Source: Trissonchulus latispiculum
Lineage: Eukaryota > Nematoda > Enoplea > Enoplida > Ironidae
NCBI GenBank assembly: GCA_030248195.1
Contig: JASAND010005356.1
Span: 1 to 64,000, forward strand
Reading direction: 5' to 3'
Length of the DNA stretch: 64,000 bases
The notes below the pieces were generated by a model that saw only the letters and a program-made list of their open reading frames with translations, was not told the origin of the DNA and did not search any database. This document shows, in pieces, positions 24,391 to 48,507 of this stretch. How positions within the stretch are numbered: the first letter of the stretch is position 1; every line of letters begins with the position of its first letter. A program made the translations under genes and the position numbers.

Positions 24391-26433
24391 TTTTCAAGTC
24401 AAAGCAACAAAATGTGCTGGTATTAAGCACATACAGTGCCCCCTTAATTTCAACAATTCTGCATAACAAATCAAAGTTTAGTTTATTTAAAGCAACAGAC
24501 ACCTTTAGCAAACACCTAAGGTCAATGGTGCCTTAACGCAACTTCACCGGTAAAGTATTACGGTTAGGCATTAGGGCCAGTTTGACCTTAGGTAATTTCA
24601 AGTTTGTTTCGTTAGTGCTACAGTGCTACTACATCTGTTTACTTCTGTTTTCAAGACAGATACAGTAAACTCAGCCATTATAGCAAATTCACAACTTCAG
24701 TATATTATGACTGATAAAATACTGTGGGTTTTTCCGACTCAGCTCATTTCTCATTTTTCTTTGACCCGAGGAAAACTTAGCCGCCTACGTAGGGAAAATT
24801 CAGGAAATCTTGAACCTTTCAAGGAAATTGTCATAAACTTCTGTTAGGGCAGCTTCCCCTTTCACTTCGCTGTATTGTGAAAGCTGAAAGACTCTTTTTG
24901 ACATTCCTTCTATTCCTAAGCTGAAAACGATAATTAACCCACAGGAAGCTTCATTTTCAGTGAACCAGGAAAATGGAACAACAACAATGACGCTTACTGC
25001 CATAACTGTTTCTTTCCATTCTAAACAGATTTAATATTCAGGCTATAATTATTTTTTAGCTCAGTTGATATTGTGAAAATCCAAATTTTAGCCTTTCGGA
25101 ACCGAATTGCTGCCAAGGCAGCAGAATATTGTTCAACAGAGTCAAAACTGTATTACTGTGATACAGTAGTGCGTATTAATAGTATGACCATATCACACCC
25201 AGAGTCCGGGTTGCAATTCATTGGTAACAAATTTAAGCTAAAGTTGGGCAGGTTTTTAGAAAGTTGACACCAGACATGTGCAGAGGGCAAAATTTAGGGA
25301 GGGAGTACCAAGGGACCCAGAAAACGGGGAAAACTGGATTTTGGGGGACAACCTTCTGGAGGGAGCTCTAGGTCTGCAGGTGAAGCCACCACTCTCTCCT
25401 AAATCCCCCCTCCCTGCACAAATATTTGACACAGGTGTGCGTCATTAATAGCTAATTTTTAATCCAATCAGCTTTGAGCTAAACTAACTTTGAGCAGCCC
25501 AATTTTTCCTGAACTGCTTTCGACGACATATATGATCAATTTAAGGCTTACACTCATTTTGTGTGCTTCACCTAGTTGGACCTCATTATTAATTGCTTCA
25601 GATTCTCATTTCAGGTACTCAGTCAGTGTAGGTACTGGATTGATCCAGTTTAGGCACGAAAACGTGCGTATCCTGCATAAATGATAGAATTTCTGAAACC
25701 AGGTGTTCAGTTACCGACATCATGCGAACAAATGTCAGGACTTGTTTCCACGGCTTTCTTAGAGTTACTTAACTACCTCTAATGGAAACATGACTGACCG
25801 TTCTCTTGTGTTCGCAGACTCCTTCTATTTGCATTGTCGTCACAAAAATTTCATGACATTTGTGCTGGTTCTCGCCGTAGGTTTGTGACTTTTCTCAACG
25901 ATTTCAGATTATGTTGGAGCAGAAAGTTCAATATTACCTAAATTTAGAACTCATCCATCTTTGAAGGTGGAATTTGTTGACACTTTTCAAGAAAGAGCAT
26001 TGAGGAATTAAAGCCGACTCTTATTGCTCATTAACTGCATGTCTCCTGCATCTGTACTTTGAGTTTAAATTATGTTTGATAACTGATGTAACCAAAAAAT
26101 TCCGGGTTGTTTTTCATGGGGAAATCTGCCTTGTTGCGTTAGTTAACAAAATTAAGAGTAGCACCGTCGTTCACTAAAAACGCTTGCAACTATCACAATA
26201 ACGCAACAACAAATACACAACTAATTTGCATAAACTCATTGGCATATGGAAGCAGACATATTCTTCAACACTTAAGACTTCCTGGTAAAAGCCAAGTTGA
26301 CCGCATCATTACAGTTTTCTCAGAAACTGGAAATTTGATTCAGAACTAGAAAACTCCAGACAGGGAGTTAGTGTCACCAATGGAATCATGATTTTGTAAT
26401 TCCAGTTGTACGGTATTGTTCTCTTGGTTTCAG
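24391..26433. other. Stretch between the hAT element and the chemoreceptor gene
   Basis: No protein gene is recognised. A small inverted-repeat unit lies at about 25265-25435 (TTGACACCAGACATGTGCAG on one side, CTGCACAAATATTTGACAC on the other, with GGGAGGGAG/CTCCCTCC inside) and is likely a MITE of about 170 bp. Frames of 60-90 codons elsewhere lack domains. Confidence 0.5.
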
Positions 26434-26447
26434 GGAAAGATATTGGT

Positions 26448-27401
26448 ATGCCGCTTAATGCGAGTAAGGAATTCCTGGGTCGCGAGCCATTTATCATCAG
26501 TTGGTTCATTGCCATAGACGTGTTTGCCCTAACAAGTCTTGCACTGTACCTATCTGTTATCATCCTCATACTTTTTCACCGCCGGACCCGATTTCCAGGG
26601 TCCTATTTCATTCTAGTAATCAGTATGGGATTTGCCGACTGTGCTTGTCTTCTGATTCATTTCACCTTTCTAAACCCGTCCGTTATCTGGGGCGAGAGGG
26701 CCCTGCCGGCCCGATACCGGCTGGTTTGGGATTTTCTATGGGAATGGTTGAACAACGCCTCCTCAACGCATATACCATTCATTTCTCTTAATCGACTGCT
26801 GGCTGTGTTCCTACCAACGACCTATCATCACTACTACAGTACTCGACATATCATACTTATCATTGTGTTTTGCTATGGCTGGGACCTGTCCCTGAGCCTG
26901 GTGTATCACATAAGTAAATGCTATATCCATGTACCTAATCTTATGTACAAGGGTACTTGCTATGGTGGACTTGCTTCTACAGTTATAATTTTGGTACGCC
27001 AACTAGAAGATGTCATTGGGACACTGTTGGCCCTAGTGCTATCCTTGGCTACGTGGATTAAGGTTAAACTTGTGAGCAACCACTTAGGAGTATCCAACAC
27101 GGCATCTGCTTCTCGTCGGGAGCAGCGATTAGCGTTACAGTTTGGCTTAATATTCAGCCTGTATTTCTTGTTCAGTGTAATCTTTTGGATCGTAGAATAC
27201 ACTTATGACAAAGTTAGTGATGTTGGAGCGGACAGTCTTGAACTGTTGCTGCTAACTGTCTTTACCGTACACACCTCCATCAATCCATATCTGTTACTGT
27301 ATTTTGGAAAGGATGTAAAGCAAGGCTTTCTATCACAGTGGTTTAAGTCAACTGCAGAGCCAACTAGAGCTATTCCAACTCACAAGGCTGGTTCACACTG
27401 A
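26448..27401 (+). CDS. Seven-transmembrane chemoreceptor-like GPCR (nematode-type serpentine receptor)
   Basis: A 317-residue protein with seven hydrophobic segments. The N-terminus is short and outside, with an N-glycosylation site NAS near residue 4. Family-like features are seen directly: a PGSYFILVISMGFADC TM2 start; NRLLAVFLP after TM3 in the DRY position; a basic third inner loop with SRREQRLALQFG leading into TM6; and NPYLLLYFGKDV closing TM7. These fit the rhodopsin-fold chemoreceptor groups large in nematodes (Srx/Srv-like). A ligand cannot be inferred. TTTCAG at 26428-26433 just upstream could be a splice acceptor, so the ATG at 26448 may be internal to a second exon or the true start. 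The coding body is one exon. No lesion is visible, so it looks functional. Confidence 0.75.
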   Translation: MPLNASKEFLGREPFIISWFIAIDVFALTSLALYLSVIILILFHRRTRFPGSYFILVISMGFADCACLLIHFTFLNPSVIWGERALPARYRLVWDFLWEWLNNASSTHIPFISLNRLLAVFLPTTYHHYYSTRHIILIIVFCYGWDLSLSLVYHISKCYIHVPNLMYKGTCYGGLASTVIILVRQLEDVIGTLLALVLSLATWIKVKLVSNHLGVSNTASASRREQRLALQFGLIFSLYFLFSVIFWIVEYTYDKVSDVGADSLELLLLTVFTVHTSINPYLLLYFGKDVKQGFLSQWFKSTAEPTRAIPTHKAGSH

Positions 27402-27821
27402 CTCAGAACGCAGTTTTAAGATTTTAAGATTTATGCAATAGAGTGTGCTGTACTCTAGTTTAAGTTTCTGAAACCCCATTACTTACTAGTTTGATAACTT
27501 TAATTTAAGCTTAATACTACCACAGTCGATTAATCCTAGCAGTATCCATATTAAATTAAAATCGAAATTTATCAGTGTGAACCAACCTTCAGTTTTGAGT
27601 GTTACTTTCATTCCTAAATAAGTTCTCTGTGCTACGATCGTGTATTTTGTAAGTCATTAATAGTTTAATGACTCACCACTATTATTAGAAGTAAAGCTTC
27701 ATTCGTTGTCATTGTTCATAGTCTTGATACTATATTATATTTACTATTAAAAATCTAGTAAATACTTTACAAATTGGTAAACATAAATAGCAGACAATCT
27801 TTACAAATCTATCAGCTATTA

Positions 27822-28188
<367 letters not shown>

Positions 28189-28915
28189 GAAGCCATAGTG
28201 ACTATTTCCAGTGAAGTAAGTAAAATTCTGGGTTTATCTCTCTTCCACTTGGAAATTTGTAGAAACCCGAAAATCTAATTATTCAAGATCATGAACATAA
28301 GAAACGCTAGTTCGAGTTTTTAATGAAGTTTTGCATGTTTTTGACAACAAACTATAACTGGATAGACTATACTGCGTTTTTCCTTTTTTCATGTTATCTG
28401 ATCAAGTTTATGTTTAAACAAGCAGAAAATAAGGGAGCACAATCTCTGTATTTTTGAAAGGTTGTTTTATACCAAAATTCAAATTTACAAAGCCAGTTCC
28501 AGTTCTCAAATTTGCAAAGCCAGTTCCAGTTCTGAAGGCTTCAATCAAGCAGAGTAGTGTTGGCAGAGAAATCGGAGACTACACATTTCAATATTGAGAT
28601 CCAGGAGTTTATTTATCAAATTTTCACTGTCGACAGATTGCATTCTGTTGCCCAAATGTACCCAGTGCTATGTTTCCAACGTCATGGGAAGTTTGTGTTG
28701 TGCAGAATCCTCAGAACCATTAAAAAATGCTAAGCCTGATCTATAATCCATAATTTTAGAAACTGCCTAAAATGTTGCAGCACGAATATATATTGGATTT
28801 TAAGTATCCCCAGTCGTCGGAACAGAATTAGTTACGTTTTCCCTTTGAAACTTGTAGGCTATATACTAATGTAAGGAAAGCAGGCATGGGAAAGTTGATA
28901 ATCCTTATATGGGAG
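28189..28915. other. Stretch without recognisable gene
   Basis: AT-rich. A 27-bp direct repeat TTTGCAAAGCCAGTTCCAGT occurs twice around 28488-28535. Nothing else was recognised. Confidence 0.5.
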
Positions 28916-28919
28916 TTTA

Positions 28920-29010
28920 GCTTCCCGTTCGGTGGTGTAGTGTCTGGCGTGCCTGAATCGAGATCAGTAAGGCCGTGGTTTTACTCCAGGCCGGGCCAAT
29001 CCTTTACTTT
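28920..29010 (+). repeat. tRNA-derived SINE-like sequence
   Basis: GTTCGGTGGTGTAGTGTCTGG resembles the start and A box of Asp/Glu/Gly-type tRNAs. GTGGTTTTACTCCAGGCC sits where a B box would lie but is degenerate (GGTTTTACTCC for GGTTCRANTCC). A CT-rich tail follows (TCTTTCTCTCTCC). It is most simply an old SINE. It cannot fold into an intact tRNA. Confidence 0.45.
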
Positions 29011-31170
29011 CAATTTTGAGTGAAAAGTTAATGAAACTTTTCAGTTTCTTGCTCTCTTTCTCTCTCCTAGGTTCTGGTTTCAATGGTACACGTTCCCTGA
29101 AGTGTCCCATCTTGAGTTTGCCCTCTGCCTCCTTGGATCACCAGATTCACCAACTCCAACTTTTTCACAATGTATTACTGCCTACTCTAAACTAATTCTA
29201 ATCTTAACCGATTCTTTATCAAACGAATTTGAACCAAGTTTTGACAGTTCCATCCAACGAGAGCTAGCAGTCTTGTAGCTCGCACTACCAATGCTACTGC
29301 CACTAGTAGCAGCAGAAATGGTATACTTTGTTCAGTACTCCAAAATCATTATGAACCGATCCCACTTGGAGCTCACACCAGTTTTGCTAGTACCGTTGCA
29401 TACTGGTCAACAGCTTCCAGCGGAACTGAAACTATTGCTCGCCTTACTGTCATTTTAGTAGCAATGTGGGCCAGCAATGTCATAACACCTAGCAACGTGC
29501 ATTGCGTTTGTGTTGTGTCTGAGCTGATGCTGAGTCTGTGTTACATAAGTATCATGCTTATGTAAAGTTAAAAGTGTACGAACAACCAAACTTTACGAGT
29601 GGGAAACTGCGCACAAGGAGAACGTCGAACCTGGAGGAGATGTAGTTCCAGTCGACCTAACTAACCTCGCCAAAACTACCTAAGTGAATCTTACCGAACG
29701 GAGTTTAAGCGCCGATGGAGAGCAAAGACTCAAATAGTAAAAACTTACCCCAAATTTGCTGAAATATACATACTTAAAATATCTAATTACCTACCCAATT
29801 AAACTTAGAAAACCCTTACCTACCGAATATACAAGCTAATACAAAATCCTAACTAAGAAGAGACACCCTAAAATGGCCCAAAAGTGAGACCACATTTACT
29901 GGAAAACTATTATGCTTGACAAAGGGGCGAACCCCGAAAATTGCGTACAAAAACGAGGTGCAAATACAGATACAGAGTAGAAGTAAGCCTAACTAAATTT
30001 TTACAAAGACTAGCGATATAAAATAAGTTAACACAGCAGTTAAATTAGCAAACAAAGAACAATGCAATAAACTAACCTAATAGATTTGAACCTAAGCTAA
30101 TCAGAGAAATTTTGAAACTTCGGAGAAATTTAAAACGAAGAATAGAAAGAGAAACTTCTATAAAAAGAGAGAAAAGAAGCTTTCACCTAACCAGAAGCAT
30201 ACATAATTAATGATGAAACGGCTCGACAGGGTCACCCTGGAGCTCGTAGCGATCTAAAGTGGTACCCACTTTAGACTGTAATAGCAAATAATAAAGCACA
30301 GCTAATATAGGGCGTAGGGAGGAAGAGCGAAAAGTAACACACGACCGATCTGTACGAAAGAAAAACACAAGACTGAAGTGTAGACGGCTAAGGAGATTAA
30401 ACTAGTTTTGAAAGGCCGTGGAAGGATTTGATTGGCTAATTTTGAGACCCCCTTGAAAGACGAGATGCTGGGAGAGACTCTTAGCGAAAATCGACAAGTA
30501 TGCAGCGCCACCTATTGACTAGGCTGGCTGATACACATATACGTATTTTACACATAGGCACAATAAAATATTTCAACTAAGACTTTCAAATGAATTTCAA
30601 AACATACTTTCAATACAAATTTCACATATTATAAATTCTTTCTAAAATAACATTTCTACACTAATTTCAACCCAAATTAAATTCAATCACACATACATTA
30701 ATATTTCTAGAGGACCGACGTCACGCCGCCTCAGTACACTTATACGGATATCGTTCCTACTATATAAACTGTCTTTTAAGCACTTTAACGTTTTAAACAT
30801 AACTATATAAACTTTTCTCTTCATGTTATTCAATGTATTCCGTCAATAAAGCTTTGTTTTTATGCGGCAACACAACCAAGTGTATAATCCGCTTATTTTA
30901 TTTTCGAAGTGTAGTGACTTTCTCGGTCCTATACTTAGTAAACATTATAGACTTTATAACAAGCCAGGGCGAACGGCTAGAAACAATACTGATTGCAGTT
31001 TCTATGAATGGCTTTGCAAGGACATTTTAATTAACAAACTAACGAGTAACTAATTAGTAGCACTGAAGTGTTAAAGTAATGACTGTTTCACAGTAACACG
31101 AGGAGATAAGAAGAAACGATGGTTCCAGGTGAAGGGAGTGTATCGTGCGTTTAGACAATTTAGCAAGTTG
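29011..31170. other. Stretch upstream of Gr-like gene 1, no gene recognised
   Basis: Around 29580-30540 the base composition is A-rich on the plus strand. No terminal repeat pair or protein domain was found; frames of 60-70 codons are unremarkable. Confidence 0.5.
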
Positions 31171-31286
31171 TATTGTTGATGGTTATCTGGCCGTCTGGCC
31201 TTTATGATGCTGATAATGTCGGCATATTGTGGTCGAAGTATTTATTTTTGACATTTCATAGCGTATTCCAATCCTTTATTTCAGAT

Positions 31287-42730
<11,444 letters not shown>

Positions 42731-43769
42731 ATTTGGTGCAAAAGGGTCTCAACCATTTTGATAGCTGCCATTCTAGTGCGAAGCCAGTTTTGTTTATCAC
42801 ATGTAGCATATTACATATGTAGCTTTGAAAAACACTGCTCTTGAGTAAAGGCAGATTCGGAAAATAGAAAAAAGCCTCAGTATGCCAAAATATCTTGCGG
42901 ACCTCATTAGTTTTCTAGGTACGGCAAAATGTATTGATTGGTGTTTGACAAAATCAGTTTGTAGTGCAATGTGCCTGCATATGCTTGCAGCACCGTAAAT
43001 GTTTTGTCAATAGTACAATCAATTGCTTAATAAATACATGAGTCTGTTGCTCAGAAATCAAACTATTGTTGGTGACAGCAACGATTGTATTGCGTTAGGA
43101 CCCCTGTTGCGTTAGGACGTTCCAATGGTGCGTTAGGGCACTTTTTCCAATTTCTGAACACTAGTACATCAGTAAGCAATAGGGACAAAGGATTGATTGT
43201 TATGGCTGGAAAGAGAGTACCAAATGAACATTTTTGCTTTTATAACTGGAGCAACTTCCAACGGTTAAGCTTGTACAAAGCCAAACGCGATTTTGAAGTT
43301 CTGAAAGTTACCATTTTGAGGTAATCAGTTTATTCAAAATTATGTTAAGTCATATGTTAAGGACAATGATGGTTAATTTATACTCAATCGATACAATATC
43401 CATGTGTATATGTTACCAAATCCTATTAGCTGAAGTTTATTGTTGTGGGCTAAAGATTTGGCAAAAACGCGATAATTTTGGTTTCTGAACATGGCCTTCT
43501 GCAAATATGGGAGGGATTCGAAAAATTTTGGGTTGGATGCAACTTCTCACTGTTTCTGAGGGTTGTATTTTGGTTTTGACTGAGACGTTTCCAGTATCGA
43601 GAAAACTCAATGCAAATTTGTAAATTTGGTTGCCGTGCATTTTGCGAATTTTCTGACCTATTAAAAGCCAATGAACCAAATCAGAAATCGTCCCTAGGGA
43701 AACATGTCCTTCTTATGATAGCACAAACAAAAGTTTTTTGTCGATTCTGCAATTTTGATAAGTCATTGT
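42731..43769. other. Downstream of Gr-like gene 1, no gene recognised
   Basis: No domain is seen. A short repeat of GCGTTAGGAC words occurs at about 43093-43135. Confidence 0.5.
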
Positions 43770-44480
43770 TTAAGGTGGTGATTCCTTTTGGGCCCGTATT
43801 GTTAGTAGGGGGCTCAAATCAAAATAAAATTTGGTAAAACTTTGAAAATAAGCCTTTTTGCGTTCGAATACCCTCAGCGCAATCCCGTTTCAAAAATTCC
43901 ACCAATGCGGTCGGGACAGTTATTGCCAATTTTTGACAGTTAGGCAACAGCTGCAGTATATTCTTCGAAAGATATCGTTATGCTCTACATTTTTGGTGTT
44001 TTTGAACTAACTTTATAGCATTTCTCTATTGTGAGATATTACCAATCTTCTTACTTTGGCATACAAAATTTGTCACTTTTGCAGAAATCTGCTTTTTAAG
44101 CTATACAAACCGTATAATTCAACTTAAGGCATCAATTTAAGGACTCACAGAAGCTAATTATCTGCCGAGGCATGGTCATCTTCCAACTGCTATCCCATAT
44201 GCTGCTTTCATAAAAAATGAAGGTTTTGCATAAACACGACCGAATTTTCCCAGCGATTGTGGAGCATTTAATATGCACACTAGATGGTTGCCACATTGCA
44301 AATGTGTTCTTCACAAAAAGACCCTATTCTAGTTGCTCCGATTGCTGTTTTCTTGATAAAGTGGCCGCATGCCAAAGTTGGAAAAAGTGGCCAATAACCA
44401 AAAAACATACATTTTCGTTTATTTCTCCATTGCGAAGAGCTATTTTGTTACAATTAAAAAAGGGTCCCCAGGTATTTGGT
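43770..44480. mobile_element. Truncated TTAA-family element
   Basis: TTAAGGTGGTGATTCCTTTTGG at 43770 matches a terminus of the element at 3350-4339, whose inverse interior (4330 back to about 3600) can be followed to AAAAAAGGGTCCCC near 44460. The opposite end is missing. Confidence 0.65.
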
Positions 44481-44741
44481 AACCATTTGGTGCGTATCGC
44501 ACTATGTAGTCAGGCTTGACAGACCAACAAGAATGACAGACTTAGACTAATGCCTGCTTGACAGACTAAGAAATCTGTTCACGCCCCCACCCTTCACGCT
44601 AGGTGTATAGATTTCTTCAACCTTTTAAGTAATTGCTTCATTACTAATGTGTAGAATTCTCGGCTTCGGTCATATCAACAATTAAGTTCTTTCATCAGTC
44701 AGCTAGTGTATTTCTTCTGCATTGTCGGCTTGTCTGCGAGC

Positions 44742-44882
<141 letters not shown>

Positions 44883-45041
44883 CTATAATATATATTATTT
44901 ATTTGTTTAAACTTATTTATTTAATTTAAATATTTATCTATATATTTACATACATATATATACACACCTGAGACTGTCGTTAATGACAGACTAGGACAGA
45001 TTAATTTACATGTTGAACATATAACTTGCAAGTCAGTCAAG

Positions 45042-46158
45042 CAAAGCCTACGCTGTTGGTGGGAACAGCTGACAATAGAATTTATGCACAAATTTAATCA
45101 AATTTTATGAATTTGCACAGGAAAACCGCCTATAAACTATAAGTCGTAGCTAAGATTTTGACAGGACTGCATTGTTTATTTGAGTATTTCTTTTGGTGCT
45201 TTTTGTCTTTTATTTTTCAGTTGATATATATTGTGATTTTCAACTGCACATTGGGGAGAGTGTGATGAACTCTCCTGTGCCAACATGAATGCGCCAACAG
45301 CTGCAATGACCCGGAAGTCAAAATCATTGCCCACGGCGGCTGTTGGTAAGGGTCACTTGTCCTCTGATCCGGTGATTCTCCGGTGATTCCAACAACATCC
45401 TGGCTAGTCGACTGAGTGAAGCAATGGATCCCCTCCTGCGCCAGGGGTTATCAGGCGCAGTCAGAGTGATCTATACTAATGGAAGTGGAGCAGCTAAGTC
45501 ACTTTATTTTGTCATAAACTAGGCTTAGGATGTTCAGGTTTATTACTCAGAGGTTTGGCACGGACCAGGGATGGGCATGGAAGGTGAAAAAGGTCTTTCT
45601 GTGTCCATCCCTGTGTCTCCAGCTATGCCCGTGTAGAAGTTAGTCTAAATCATAAATCACCTCTTGTTAGCAGATATTGAACCTTTGAGTTCGTTGCAAA
45701 ATGAAGAATAATGCATGTAATCAGAAAACAACCTACGCGTTTGCACAGGCTGATCAGAAAGGAAGGAGGACGTACTTTCTGCATCATATCGGCCGACAAC
45801 ACGTAAATTTAGATCCTACGGATCCATGGTGAGCATCTGATCAACTCTGATCTAAGCTCATTCTCCGGCTCCGAAACGGGGCCGCAACTAGCGTTACCGC
45901 AGGGGAAACCCTGCATATCCCTCCCTGGGCAATTTACCGAGATTGTCAAGGGGTGGCCGCCACTGGTGGAGCTACCACAGGACCTCCATTACGGTGAAAG
46001 TAATGGACGTACTGATAGCCTTGTAGAACACCTCGGATAATTGCTGAGGCAGTTGTTCAGTGTCAGCTACCCCACACCCCAGACAAAGTTCAAAAATCGC
46101 TGACACTACCCCTAACCGGCGAACCGACTGGGGTGAGGTGGCTGTAAAAAAAAAAAAA
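45042..46158 (+). mobile_element. Poly(A)-tailed retroposon insertion (non-LTR type)
   Basis: GTCAGTCAAG occurs at 45032-45041 and again at 46159-46168, directly after a run of 13 A residues. This is the structure of target-primed retroposition. The insert is about 1.1 kb, GC-richer than its surroundings, and contains several small inverted repeats (for example CTCCTGCGCCAGGGGTTATC). No reverse transcriptase or endonuclease frame is seen, so it is either a 5'-truncated or internally deleted LINE or a non-autonomous partner. Confidence 0.75.
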
Positions 46159-46179
46159 GTCAGTCAAGATCCTCATTTT

Positions 46180-46672
46180 TTTCCTCACTTTTTCCAGCGA
46201 TTGTGGAGAATTTGCTATGCCACCTAGACTTATCAGATATGTTCTACGCAAAAATATCCCGGGATACTTTTTTAGTTGCCCGGATTGCTGCTTTCTAGCT
46301 AAAGTAGTAGTACCTGCCAAAGTTGGGAAAAGTAGGCAAAATCCAAGTCACCCTTACATTTTAGCTAATTTCTTCTAAACAAAGAGCGATTTCACAATAA
46401 TTAAGAAAGGGACTCCAGTTATTTAATAGGTCGATGAATGATATAATCCATGTCTCACGAAAAAACTTAGTTCAGTCTGCAAAAATCTGGAAGATTTCAC
46501 TTCTTCTAAATTTGCAGTAAAACATTTTTGGAAAACCAAAATTAGTTTAATTGTATTCATTAACAAGAGAAAGTGTTGAGCTACATTTTGATATAAAAAT
46601 GGCTTCGAAACTCCAAGTAATGGGTGTGCACTAACGGTTCAAAGATGTGTCCAAAAGAAACCACTACCTGAC
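46180..46672. mobile_element. Second truncated TTAA-family element
   Basis: Inverse of the left half of the 3350-4339 element: it shares CAGCGATTGTGGAG with 44250 and TACATTTTGATATAAAAATG with 3430 (inverse), and ends CAAAAGAAACCACTACC. It overlaps in content with the 43770-44480 fragment, so the two are separate insertions. Confidence 0.6.
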
Positions 46673-46679
46673 GTGGTAT

Positions 46680-48500
46680 ATACTTCTTATAAATAAGCTT
46701 TTTTGCTAGTTCTATATGTAGAGTCGAATTTACTCATTATAAGCTTTTAAAGTGATGTATTGATGTCTACTCCAAAGATTGAGAAAGTTATAGTGTTTCA
46801 ACAATAGCTGCACAAGGTATACCACCCTCAAGTGAATTCGAAGTCAGAATTCTTACTAATGACTTTTTTGTAAGACCACCAATAGGATCTATAATTCAAG
46901 CTGAATAATAAAAATTAAATAATATGCAATAGTAAATAATTCAAGATAAGAAAGCGAGCACCAAGGCAAAAACTGGATGGAAGAAATTAGATCAACACGA
47001 AGTTGGAGCTAACTGAAGAAAGGTTGACAAAATTAACTAACGAAAACGAGTACAGTGAATTGGAGGTGATGGATAAAACTGATGGGTCTTGAAGATGACG
47101 AATCTACTAAGGGGAAACCAATTGACGATGGATTTGCTGACTGGATCTTTCAAAATCTTGTATTCATAGTTTTTACTATAAGTATGTGAAAGCTATGTGC
47201 CAACCAAATTTTAATTTGAAACTGACGGCATCACGGAGACACGGTGCATAATTCAAATCAATTTGACTGTAGTAACCATCATGACGACCACATTGCTATG
47301 ACATCCAGACGAGAAGGTAATGGAAAAAATGGAAGCGGAAATGGCTGAAAATGGGAATTTGTAGGGATGACAATAAAAATACATAGAATATTGGGTACGA
47401 AGGGAAAAACAGGTTAGCAAAAGCTGTAGAAAGGATGTGATATTGATAACAAAAAAGACATCAACTATACAACCAAGACACCAAGGACATCAAGACAAAA
47501 ATATCGTTAGAAGTATGAGGACCCATGGAGAACAAATTGACAGCATTATGCAGAATACCACATGACCACAAACATAATTGGCGATACATAAAACCAAGAT
47601 TCCGTTTTAAATGGCGATTTTTGCAGTTATGCTTATGCTCATGTTAATATCATGGCCTGAAAAATTGTATTTTTGTTCGACCAAATACATAAGTAAAATC
47701 AGTAACGAAACGATTCTATGACCCGGAAGGTTGATGAAGGAAGGAAGATGGAAATTACACTCAACGAAAAGTTGCTTACAAACTGCATGCAAAAGTTTTA
47801 GAGCAAATAAAGTTGAATATGTTAGTGGTCGCATGCAATTCTGATTTGTGGATTAATAACTCGAAGAATAACCCAGTTAACATTATTATATCATGGAAAC
47901 TGGCAAGCGAAGAACTATTTTCATCTCCGTCATGTAAGTGACTCAAATATTATATTTCAGATTTATGTTGTGGAATATTCCTTGAGTTTCTTATATTGTC
48001 GTGAAAATTTACAGTAAACGGTGAAGTAAATTCTAACAGAGCTAACCAACTAGCTTTTCAAGATGGAGTCACTAGTTGGGAATTCGAAGTTCAGTTGGAG
48101 TTGGTTAGATTTGGTTGGGTGTGGGTTTTGCATATCTCTGTGGCAGCTGAGCCGTATTCGATTTTGTTAATTTTGTACGAATATTCGGTGCTATTTCTCG
48201 TATGCAATTTATAAGTTGGTAATTTCTTCTGGAAAAATGCGTGAACCTGCCTTGCAATGTTTAGATTAAAGTATCCGCTTTCAAATTTCGGTTTTGATTA
48301 GGATTTAGTTGATACGCACGAGAGGAGATCCCTGTAGGTATACACTACCGAGCTAGAACCTGCATAATTAGTCAAGTCAACGTTTATTTAGAAACACATA
48401 GGCAACTTATTTTTGCCATGTAAACAATATATGACAAATAAAGACACTACAAATATTCGTTCGACAAGCAATTGCTGATGTCATGTATCTTTTGAATACA
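46680..48500. other. Stretch without recognisable gene
   Basis: A-rich on the plus strand around 46900-47600; no domain, array or RNA gene was found. Confidence 0.5.
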
Positions 48501-48507
48501 TGTCATC

